The notes beneath the pieces are model-generated. The model was not told the origin of the DNA. It was given only the letters and a program-made list of their open reading frames with translations, and did no database searches. A program made the position numbers and the translations under genes. From assembly GCA_019415525.1 (NCBI GenBank), contig DXZA01000046.1, positions 1 through 11,669 on the forward strand: DNA of 11,669 nucleotides, given 5' to 3'. Shown here piece by piece: positions 1-6,224 of this stretch (positions within the stretch are counted from its first letter, which is position 1; each line of letters begins with the position of its first letter). The stretch is from Tyzzerella sp. (GTDB lineage Bacteria; Bacillota; Clostridia; Lachnospirales; Anaerotignaceae).

Positions 1-36
1 ATTTATTCATATTTTAAATATTATTTATGTCTAACT

Positions 37-83
37 CCTAAAGAAATAAAGCCGGCTTAAAAAGCCGGCTTTATTTCTTTAGG
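37..83. terminator. Strong bidirectional intrinsic terminator
   Basis: A perfect 22-bp inverted repeat (arms 37-58 and 62-83) encloses a 3-base AAA loop. The GC-rich core is AAGCCGGCTT, and each arm continues into an A-rich/T-rich flank (TTTATTTCTTT on the 3' side in both directions). Read on the minus strand it closes the transcript of the small gene ending at 140. Read on the plus strand it is followed by AGTTTTTATTTT, so it could also stop transcription entering from the left of the window. The symmetry suggests convergent transcription with a neighbour outside the window; that part is inference. Confidence 0.88.
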
Positions 84-104
84 GTTGGAGTTTTTATTTT
101 ATAT

Positions 105-125
105 TATGTTTTTAGTAAAAACATA
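105..125. repeat. Small AT-rich hairpin between gene end and terminator
   Basis: A perfect 9-bp stem (105-113 with 117-125) has a 3-base loop. It sits between the stop codon at 140 and the main terminator at 37-83. On neither strand is it followed by a convincing U-tract. It may protect the 3' end of the transcript or be incidental in such AT-rich DNA. Confidence 0.4.
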
Positions 126-139
126 GGGGCAATATTAAA

Positions 140-403
140 TTAAAAAAAACAAAAATTAAATATATCAAAAATATCTATTTTATTTTCGTCATTTATTTTT
201 TCTGCATACAACAAAGGATTTCCAAAATGTTGAATTGCTTTTTTTATTGCAATATCATCATTATCAACATATGGTATATATTTTTTTGCAAGTTCAGTTA
301 TTTCTTCATTTAGATTTTTTCTTATATTTTCTCTAATCTTTTTATTTTTTATATTTATACAAACAGAATTTATATATTCAGAAATTAAATATGAATCCAA
401 CAT
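140..403 (-). CDS. Small HAAS/permease-prefix-like helical protein
   Basis: Encodes about 87 residues. I start it at the ATG at 403 rather than the GTG at 409, because the ribosome binding site AAGAAGGT (408-415) would overlap the GTG but sits about five bases before the ATG. The central part (NIRKNLNEEITELAKKYI, then a stretch ending AIQHFGNPLLYAEKI) has the pattern of the HAAS or permease-prefix domain: an amphipathic helix with an N-x-E-E core, then helices ending in G-[ND]-P. In known families this domain usually precedes membrane segments or is partnered by a PadR-type regulator; neither is visible here. The protein ends soon after the domain in a short hydrophobic tail (IFDIFNFCFF) encoded over a T8 run, so it may be a shortened relative. 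It stands alone between two terminators. The function is unknown, and the family call rests on pattern only. Confidence 0.6.
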   Translation of the reverse strand: MLDSYLISEYINSVCINIKNKKIRENIRKNLNEEITELAKKYIPYVDNDDIAIKKAIQHFGNPLLYAEKINDENKIDIFDIFNFCFF

Positions 404-502
404 TTTCACCTTCTTTATTTTTATTTATATATATATGACGCTACAAACTTCATTTTTGTTTCAAAATTTTAAAAAAAATTTTATATTTTTTTAAGAATTA
501 AA

Positions 503-528
503 AAATGACACCTAAAAAGGTGTCATTT
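503..528 (-). terminator. Intrinsic terminator after the P-type ATPase gene
   Basis: An 11-bp perfect stem (503-513 with 518-528, core TGACACCT/AGGTGTCA) has a 4-base loop. On the minus strand it is followed by TTTTTAATTCTT. It begins eight bases after the ATPase stop codon, so it ends the DUF6110-like/ATPase operon and separates it from the small gene further downstream. Confidence 0.88.
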
Positions 529-535
529 AAATACT

Positions 536-2617
536 TTATTTAAGGTATGCTCTCATACTTTTAGCACTTATAGCCATTGTGGACGTATTATGTAAAAGTG
601 CTGTTGTTGTAGGTCTCATAAAACCAAAAAGTCCTCCAAGTAAAAGCATAGTATTAAAATTAATTATAAATAAATAATTATTATGTATTCTCTTAAGCAT
701 AGCTTTACTTAAGTTTCTTAATTTTGCAAGCTCTCTTAAATCTGTTGAAAGAAGAGTAATATCTGCAACATCTCTTGCAAGGTCTGAAGAATCCTTCATA
801 GCTACTGATACATTGGCAGTAGCAAGTGCAGGAGAATCGTTTATACCATCTCCAACCATTATTACACATCTTCCCTGTGATTTAAGTTCATTTATAAATT
901 CTGCTTTATATTCTGGAAGCACCTGTGCTCTGTATTCTGTTATACCGATTTCCTCACTTACTGCTTTTGCAGCATTTTCATGGTCACCTGTAAGCATAAT
1001 TATATTTTCAATACCGCTTTTCTTTAGCAAATCAATAGCTTCTTTAGCTTCATCTCTAGGCGGGTCATTTATACATATTACACCAGCAAGTTTTCCACCA
1101 ATAGCAAGATATAAAAGTGATGAACCCTTAGAAATTTCTTTTATTCTTTCTTTTTGTTCCTCTGTAATTTCAGTACCTTCATCTTCAAATACAAAATGAC
1201 TGCTTCCTATAATAGCTTTTCTTCCATAAAGCTGAGTAGCCACACCATGTGCAACAATATATTCTACTTCTGAGTGTTCTTCCTCATGATTAAGCTCTTC
1301 ATCTTTTGCCTTTTGTACAACAGCCCTTGCTATACTATGTGGGAAATGTTCTTCTATACAAGCGGCAGTTTTTAAAACTTCTTCTCTTGTATAATCACCA
1401 AAAGGTTCAACATGTATAACTTGTGGGCAAGCATTTGTTATTGTTCCTGTTTTATCAAAAACAATAGTATCTGCCTTAGCAAATGTTTCAAGATGCTTTC
1501 CACCCTTAACCATTATGTTATGCACAGAAGCTTCTCTCATAGCTGATATAACAGCAATAGGTGTTGAAAGTTTTATAGCACAAGAATAGTCAACCATAAG
1601 TACAGATATAGCTTTCATAATATTTCTTGTAAGCAATCCTGTAAATATAGCACCCATAAAACTAAATCCAACAATTGAATCTGCAAGATTTTCAGCTTTA
1701 CTCTGAACTCCAGCTTTAAGATTTTCAGACTCTTCTATAAGCTCAACTATTTTACTTATTCTGCTTTCATTTGAAAGAGCTGTAACTTTAACAGTTATTG
1801 CACCTTCTTCAACAATAGTTCCAGCATATACAGTAGTTCCAGCATATTTATGTCTGCCTAAAGGTTCACCTGTCATAGCTGACTCATTTACCATTGCATT
1901 TCCATCAATAACAGTTCCATCAACAGGTATCATACTTCCTGTTCTTATACGTATACAATCATCAATAGAAATTTTATTCATAGGCATTGAAACTTCTTTT
2001 CCGTCTTCAGTAACAAGCCAAACTTGGTCAACATTTATTGCTATACTATTTGTAAGAGCATTTTTTGTACGTTCTTTTGTATATTCCTCAAGAAGACCAG
2101 AAAGATTAAGAAGGAACATAACAGAACCAGCAGTACCATGAGAACCTTGGGCAATAGCGGCAGTTATTGAAGCTGCATCAAGCACGGCAACATCAATATG
2201 ACCAGCCATAAGACTCTTAACACCACTTCTTACATATTTAGAAGCATTAAACAATGTAATTGCCATTTTTAAAGTTTTAGGTAAAAAAAGGCTAAAAATA
2301 GCTCTTCTTGCAATAAGTCTTATAAAACTTTTATGAAACCTATTATCTATTTCCTGTATAGCCTGTTCACCAGAAGGCTTGACAAAAGGAATATTCTCTC
2401 GTTTTATATTATTAATATCTTCTAATACTTTTTCAAGACTTCCTTTTTTGTAATAAATTAATATACTGCCATTAGCAGATTGTGTTACAACATTATCAAT
2501 ATATTTCTTTTTCATAAGCATATGAGCTATGCCATAGCCTTGTTCATCAGAAAAAGCATATGTACCACATCTTACACGAAGTCTTCCGGCAGTATTATGT
2601 ACTATTTTATACTGCAT
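536..2617 (-). CDS. P1B-type heavy-metal ATPase with atypical metal site
   Basis: A 693-residue membrane pump that should couple ATP hydrolysis to metal-ion export or transfer across the cytoplasmic membrane. The catalytic core is intact: actuator TGE at 249-251, phosphorylation motif DKTGT at 388-392 (Asp388), TGD at 543-545, GDGIND at 589-594, and a C-terminal HNTST at 676-680. Hydrophobic helices occur near 105-175, 315-345 and 645-670. The P1B hallmark in the ion-path helix (CPC or SPC in most members) reads YSCAIKLSTP here (344-353). Cys346 is kept, but the preceding proline is replaced by serine. The usual His-Pro dipeptide of the nucleotide-binding domain is interrupted (EHFPHS, 423-428). 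The first 70 residues look like a degenerate heavy-metal-associated fold without its CxxC. The start is supported by AGAAGG eight bases upstream. It lies 14 bases after the small CxxC protein, so the two are co-transcribed. The metal cannot be assigned from sequence. Confidence 0.92.
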   Translation of the reverse strand: MQYKIVHNTAGRLRVRCGTYAFSDEQGYGIAHMLMKKKYIDNVVTQSANGSILIYYKKGSLEKVLEDINNIKRENIPFVKPSGEQAIQEIDNRFHKSFIRLIARRAIFSLFLPKTLKMAITLFNASKYVRSGVKSLMAGHIDVAVLDAASITAAIAQGSHGTAGSVMFLLNLSGLLEEYTKERTKNALTNSIAINVDQVWLVTEDGKEVSMPMNKISIDDCIRIRTGSMIPVDGTVIDGNAMVNESAMTGEPLGRHKYAGTTVYAGTIVEEGAITVKVTALSNESRISKIVELIEESENLKAGVQSKAENLADSIVGFSFMGAIFTGLLTRNIMKAISVLMVDYSCAIKLSTPIAVISAMREASVHNIMVKGGKHLETFAKADTIVFDKTGTITNACPQVIHVEPFGDYTREEVLKTAACIEEHFPHSIARAVVQKAKDEELNHEEEHSEVEYIVAHGVATQLYGRKAIIGSSHFVFEDEGTEITEEQKERIKEISKGSSLLYLAIGGKLAGVICINDPPRDEAKEAIDLLKKSGIENIIMLTGDHENAAKAVSEEIGITEYRAQVLPEYKAEFINELKSQGRCVIMVGDGINDSPALATANVSVAMKDSSDLARDVADITLLSTDLRELAKLRNLSKAMLKRIHNNYLFIINFNTMLLLGGLFGFMRPTTTALLHNTSTMAISAKSMRAYLK

Positions 2618-2631
2618 ATTTTAACCTTCTT

Positions 2632-2877
2632 TTATTTATCTTCTTCTATAAGACCACTTTCAACTTTTGCTTCATAGCAAAGGTCTTGAGCATCTTCTTT
2701 CATGCTCTGGAAAGCTGATTCTGCATCTTTCTGAAGTTTCATACCTTTAGCTAAACCAGAAACACAAAGTTCACGTGTTTTTTTGCTTTTTGCAATTTTT
2801 GTACCAACTACTGCTGTTACAATACCTCCTATAAAATATGCTACTTTTTTGTCTTTTAAGCAATCAAAACAATTCAT
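2632..2877 (-). CDS. DUF6110-like small membrane-anchored protein
   Basis: Encodes 81 residues. Residues 1-11 carry a Cys-x-x-Cys pair (Cys3 and Cys6) and lysines. A single hydrophobic segment follows at about 12-27 (VAYFIGGIVTAVVGTKIA, with Gly-Gly). The rest is a charged, probably helical tail (about 28-81). This layout matches the short clostridial family I know as DUF6110, which is often encoded next to P1B ATPases. The family name is from memory and unchecked. The gene has an AGGAAG ribosome binding site and is first in an operon with the ATPase, whose own binding site overlaps this gene's stop codon region. A role as metal chaperone or accessory subunit is inference from the CxxC pair and the neighbour. 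No enzymatic motif is visible. Confidence 0.8.
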   Translation of the reverse strand: MNCFDCLKDKKVAYFIGGIVTAVVGTKIAKSKKTRELCVSGLAKGMKLQKDAESAFQSMKEDAQDLCYEAKVESGLIEEDK

Positions 2878-2912
2878 TACACATCTTCCTTTCTTTTGTA
2901 AATAAAATTATT

Positions 2913-2938
2913 AGCCTGTCTAAAAGACAGGCTTTTTT
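2913..2938 (+). terminator. Hairpin with plus-strand U-tract in the leader of the metal operon
   Basis: A perfect 9-bp stem, AGCCTGTCT/AGACAGGCT (2913-2921 with 2925-2933), has a 3-base loop and runs into TTTTTT on the plus strand. As a textbook intrinsic terminator it therefore points rightwards, where no gene is ending. On the minus strand it is preceded by A's and followed only by AATAATTTTATTT. It would then lie in the 5' leader of the small-protein/ATPase operon or act as a weak backstop for pflB transcripts. Confidence 0.55.
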
Positions 2939-2956
2939 GAAAAACTATACTATATT

Positions 2957-2985
2957 AGTGTATAATATCATTATTTTTTTGTCAA
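2957..2985 (-). promoter_or_regulatory. Predicted sigma-A promoter of the metal ATPase operon
   Basis: On the minus strand a perfect -35 box TTGACA (2985-2980) is followed after 17 bases by TACACT (2962-2957); a TATACA overlaps at 15-base spacing. Initiation would fall near 2950, about 70 bases before the start codon at 2877, placing the hairpin at 2913-2933 in the leader. The -35 box is strong and the -10 box only fair. Confidence 0.6.
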
Positions 2986-3001
2986 TAAATGCCGATTATT
3001 A

Positions 3002-3018
3002 TTGATAATTTTTATCAA
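3002..3018 (-). terminator. Weak AT-rich hairpin after pflB
   Basis: A 7-bp stem TTGATAA/TTATCAA with a 3-base loop begins 16 bases past the pflB stop codon. It contains only one G-C pair and lacks a clean U-tract on the minus strand (TAATAATCGGC follows), so it would be a poor terminator alone. No better one exists between pflB and the promoter at 2957-2985, so some readthrough into the next operon is plausible. Confidence 0.3.
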
Positions 3019-3033
3019 AAAATAAATAATTAC

Positions 3034-5265
3034 TTATATTGATTGATGGAATGTTCTTTTTATTACTTCCTGTTGCTGTTCTTTTGATAAACGATTAAAG
3101 TTTACAGCATATCCAGAAACACGTATTGTCAATGTTGGATATTTTTCTGGATGTTCCATAGCATCAATTAATATTTCTCTATTCATTACATTTACATTAA
3201 GATGATGAGCACCCTGAATAAAATATCCATCTAATATATGTATTAAATTTTCAATTCTTTGTTCAGAACTTTTTCCCAAAGCATCAGGTACTATTGAAAA
3301 TGTATTTGATACACCATCTTGGCAAATATTTCTATATGGAATTTTAGCAACAGAATTTAATGAAGCTAAAGCACCATTTTCATCACGTCCATGCATAGGA
3401 TTTGCACCTGGAGCAAGTGGTTCACCATACTTTCTTCCATCAGGTGTTGTTCCTGTTTTCTTACCATACATAACATTACTTGTAATAGTAAGTGCAGAAA
3501 GTGTATGTTTTGCATTTCTATAAATAGGACGTTTTTTAAGAGCATTTGAAAAATAAGTTACTATTTCAACAGCAATATCATCAACTCTGTCATCATCATT
3601 TCCATATTTAGGGAAATCACCTTCAACATTAAAATCAATTGTTACGCCTTTCTCATCTCTTACAGGAATAACTTTAGCATATTTTATAGCAGAAAGAGAG
3701 TCAGCAGCAACAGAAATACCTGCAATACCAAAAGCAGTAAGTCTTTCCACATTTCCATCATGTAAAGCCATTTGACTTGCTTCATAAGCATATTTATCAT
3801 GCATATAATGAATTATATTAATTGTATCGACATATAATTCTGCAACATAATCAAGTACTTTTTTATAGTTTTCCCAAACTTCTTCATATTCAAGAACATC
3901 ATTTTTAATATTAGGAATATTAGGTACAATCTGAACCTTTTGTAACTCATCAACACCACCATTTATTGCAAGAAGAAGTGATTTTGCAATATTAGCTCTT
4001 GCTCCAAAAAACTGCATTTGTTTTCCAACACGCATTGCAGATACACAACAAGAAATAGCATAATCATCACCATATAAAGGACGCATAATATCATCATTTT
4101 CATACTGTATTGAGTCTGTTTCTATACTCATTTTAGCACAGTATGCTTTAAATTCTTTTGGTAAATCTCTACTCCAAAGTACTGTCATATTTGGCTCTGG
4201 AGCTGTACCAAGATTTGTAAGTGTATGAAGATAACGGAAAGAATTTTTAGTTACAAGAGGTTTTCCTGTTATACCAACACCACCTATTGCTTCTGTAATC
4301 CATGTAGGGTCACCACCAAAAAGTTCATTATATTCAGGTGTTCTAAGGTGTCTTACGAGTCTTAATTTAATTATAAACTGGTCTATAAGCTCTTGAGCTT
4401 CTTTTTCAGTAATTGTGCCATTTTGTAAATCTCTTTCAATATAAATATCAAGGAATGTTGAAGTACGGCCAAGAGAAATAGCAGCACCATTATTTTCTTT
4501 TACTCCTGCAAGATATGCCATATATAAAAACTGTACAGCTTCTTTTGCATTTACAGCCGGCTTGCTTATATCAACGCCATATTTTAAAGCCATTGATTTC
4601 ATTTCTCCAAGAGCTTTTATTTGCATTCTTATTTCTTCTCTTAATCTTATAAGCTCATCTGTCATTGGTCCATCAAATTCATCAAGTTCATTTTCCTTTT
4701 GTTCAATAAGGAAATCAACACCATATAAAGAAACCCTTCTATAATCACCTATAACTCTACCACGACCATAAGCATCAGGTAATCCTGTTAAAAGTCCTGC
4801 ATGTCTTGCAAGTTTTGTTCTTTTAGGGTATGCATCAAATACACCTTCATTGTGTGTTTTCCTATAAGAGTGGAAATTTTTTAAAACATCTTCATTTAAT
4901 TTATATCCATATTGGTCTAATGCACTTTTAGCCATTTTTAAACCACCATATAAATTAACAATTCTTTTTAAAGGTGCATCTGTTTGTAAACCATAAATAA
5001 CTTCATTTTCTTTATCAATATATCCTGCTTCAAAATTATCAATTCCTGAAATAATATTTGTTTCAACGTCTAAAACTCCTGTTTTCATTTCCTCAATTAT
5101 AAGTTCATGACATTTGTCCCAAAGTTTTTTTGTTTTTTCTGTTACACCTTCAAGGAATGAATCATCACCTTCATATAATGTATAATTCTTTTGTATAAAG
5201 TTTCTTACATCTATTTCCTTTGTCCATGTTCCTTCTTTAAATCCCTGCCAAGCTATTGTATTCAT
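3034..5265 (-). CDS. Pyruvate formate-lyase (formate C-acetyltransferase)
   Basis: A 743-residue glycyl-radical enzyme that converts pyruvate and CoA to acetyl-CoA and formate without releasing reducing equivalents; cytosolic and oxygen-sensitive in its active form. The length is close to the usual 740-760. The two catalytic cysteines are Cys406-Cys407 in ISCCVSAM. The radical glycine is Gly718 in RVSGYAV near the C-terminus. The N-terminal MNTIAWQGFKEGTW and the CC/RVSGYAV pair mark it as true PFL rather than a glycerol or diol dehydratase relative. GAAAGGAT precedes the ATG. It follows the activase gene by 21 bases and shares its ZTP-riboswitch leader, so both halves of the system are expressed together. 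The sequence appears complete and unbroken. Confidence 0.97.
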   Translation of the reverse strand: MNTIAWQGFKEGTWTKEIDVRNFIQKNYTLYEGDDSFLEGVTEKTKKLWDKCHELIIEEMKTGVLDVETNIISGIDNFEAGYIDKENEVIYGLQTDAPLKRIVNLYGGLKMAKSALDQYGYKLNEDVLKNFHSYRKTHNEGVFDAYPKRTKLARHAGLLTGLPDAYGRGRVIGDYRRVSLYGVDFLIEQKENELDEFDGPMTDELIRLREEIRMQIKALGEMKSMALKYGVDISKPAVNAKEAVQFLYMAYLAGVKENNGAAISLGRTSTFLDIYIERDLQNGTITEKEAQELIDQFIIKLRLVRHLRTPEYNELFGGDPTWITEAIGGVGITGKPLVTKNSFRYLHTLTNLGTAPEPNMTVLWSRDLPKEFKAYCAKMSIETDSIQYENDDIMRPLYGDDYAISCCVSAMRVGKQMQFFGARANIAKSLLLAINGGVDELQKVQIVPNIPNIKNDVLEYEEVWENYKKVLDYVAELYVDTINIIHYMHDKYAYEASQMALHDGNVERLTAFGIAGISVAADSLSAIKYAKVIPVRDEKGVTIDFNVEGDFPKYGNDDDRVDDIAVEIVTYFSNALKKRPIYRNAKHTLSALTITSNVMYGKKTGTTPDGRKYGEPLAPGANPMHGRDENGALASLNSVAKIPYRNICQDGVSNTFSIVPDALGKSSEQRIENLIHILDGYFIQGAHHLNVNVMNREILIDAMEHPEKYPTLTIRVSGYAVNFNRLSKEQQQEVIKRTFHQSI

Positions 5266-5286
5266 TTATATCAATCCTTTCTATTA

Positions 5287-6000
5287 TTAATCAAACACTA
5301 TATCTGAAATAATTTTCTGAAGCTTTTCTGTTTTTTCTTTATCCATTGGCAAAATACCTTCAAGAGTATAATTTATACCCATTGTTTTATATTTTTCTAC
5401 ACCAAGAATATGATATGGAAGTAATTCAACTTTTTTTACATTTGGAATAGTTTTAATATACTTACCAAGCTTTTTTATATGCTCCTCATTATCTGTTAAA
5501 TCTGGAACAACAACATGTCTTATCCAAAGTGGAATATTTTTATTTTTTACTTCATCTAGAAATTCATTAGCCTTGGAAATATTACCACCTGTAATATAGT
5601 TATATTTTTCATATTCAATATGCTTTAAATCCATAATAACCAAGTCAGTATATGATAAAAGTTCAGTATAATTACCATTACCATACCCTGCTGTATCAAT
5701 ACATGTTGAAATACCCTCTTTTTTACACTCTTTAAAAAGCTCTGTTAAAAATTCAGACTGTAAAAGAGGTTCTCCACCAGAACAAGTAATGCCACCTGTA
5801 TCACCATAATAAGGCTTATAGCGTCTTAGCATTTTAATAATTTCTTCAACACTCATTTCTTTTCCAGTATTTATATCCCAAGTATCAGGATTATGACAAT
5901 ATTTACATCTAAGTTTACAGCCTTGAAAAAATAAAACTGTTCTTATTCCTGGACCATCAACAAGTCCCATAGTTTCAATAGAATGAATTTTTGCTTTCAT
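5287..6000 (-). CDS. Pyruvate formate-lyase activating enzyme
   Basis: A 237-residue radical-SAM enzyme that uses a [4Fe-4S] cluster and S-adenosylmethionine to abstract hydrogen from the PFL radical glycine. The cluster motif CxxxCxxC is Cys28, Cys32 and Cys35 in QGCKLRCKYCHNP. The N-terminal SIETMGLVDGPGIRTV and the SAM-binding SGGEPL (74-79) are typical of the PflA subgroup, and there is no inserted ferredoxin domain as found in the glycyl-radical activases of the dehydratases. A strong AGAGGTGAT ribosome binding site precedes the ATG at 6000. This gene is first in the transcript, directly after the ZTP riboswitch, with pflB 21 bases behind it. The more familiar order is lyase first. Confidence 0.96.
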   Translation of the reverse strand: MKAKIHSIETMGLVDGPGIRTVLFFQGCKLRCKYCHNPDTWDINTGKEMSVEEIIKMLRRYKPYYGDTGGITCSGGEPLLQSEFLTELFKECKKEGISTCIDTAGYGNGNYTELLSYTDLVIMDLKHIEYEKYNYITGGNISKANEFLDEVKNKNIPLWIRHVVVPDLTDNEEHIKKLGKYIKTIPNVKKVELLPYHILGVEKYKTMGINYTLEGILPMDKEKTEKLQKIISDIVFD

Positions 6001-6030
6001 ATAATCATCACCTCTTTCTATTTATTACCA

Positions 6031-6079
6031 AAATAGAAAAAGCCGCACATCTAGGCTTTTTCTGCCCAGACGGTCGGCT
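6031..6079 (-). terminator. Riboswitch-controlled intrinsic terminator
   Basis: On the minus strand AGCCGACCGTCTGGGC (6079-6064) can pair over 16 positions (two mismatches, two G-U pairs) with GCCTAGATGTGCGGCT (6056-6041) around a 7-base A-rich loop. TTTTTCTATTTT follows. The left arm contains CCGTC and TGGGC, which the ZTP aptamer needs for its pseudoknot and 3' hairpin. Aptamer and terminator are therefore mutually exclusive: a transcriptional on-switch upstream of pflA. Confidence 0.9.
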
Positions 6080-6139
6080 TAATTTAAAATGATTATACTT
6101 CATGTGGTTAATTCCACTATTCCGTCAGTCATATAATCT
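6063..6139 (-). promoter_or_regulatory. ZTP riboswitch (pfl motif) upstream of pflA
   Basis: The minus-strand RNA has the elements of the ZTP/ZMP riboswitch as I recall it from clostridial pfl leaders. P1 pairs GATTATA (6138-6132) with TATAATC (6097-6091). Inside it come the conserved TGACTGACGGA (6131-6121) and a P2 hairpin GTGG/CCAC (6117-6114 with 6107-6104), then ATGAAG. After a linker comes the conserved 3' domain GCCGACCGTCTGGGCA (6078-6063). GACGG (6126-6122) and CCGTC (6073-6069) can form the pseudoknot. The ligand, ZTP or ZMP, accumulates when 10-formyl-tetrahydrofolate runs short. Turning on PFL then supplies formate for one-carbon metabolism. Ligand binding should prevent the terminator at 6031-6079. 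Confidence 0.93.
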
Positions 6140-6147
6140 ATACAAAT

Positions 6148-6176
6148 ATATTATCATTATTATTAATATGGGTCAA
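6148..6176 (-). promoter_or_regulatory. Predicted promoter of the pflA-pflB operon
   Basis: On the minus strand TTGACC (6176-6171, five of six consensus bases) is followed after 17 bases by TAATAT (6153-6148). A TG one base before the -10 box (TGATAATAT) makes it an extended -10 promoter. Initiation would be near 6141, only a few bases before the first helix of the riboswitch, as expected for such leaders. Confidence 0.7.
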
Positions 6177-6224
6177 CATAAATCTAACTAGAAAATAATG
6201 GATAATTTCTCAATAATAAATATT

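Noticed and set aside
420..480. Promoter for the small HAAS-like gene
   Set aside because: A TTGAAA (464-459) and TATATA stretches are present, but the spacing is about 23 bases, so no credible pair can be called in this AT-rich segment.
813..1199. Long plus-strand open frame (128 codons) opposite the ATPase gene
   Set aside because: It lies wholly antisense to the conserved catalytic core of the P-type ATPase, has no ribosome binding site and encodes serine-rich low-complexity sequence typical of a shadow frame.
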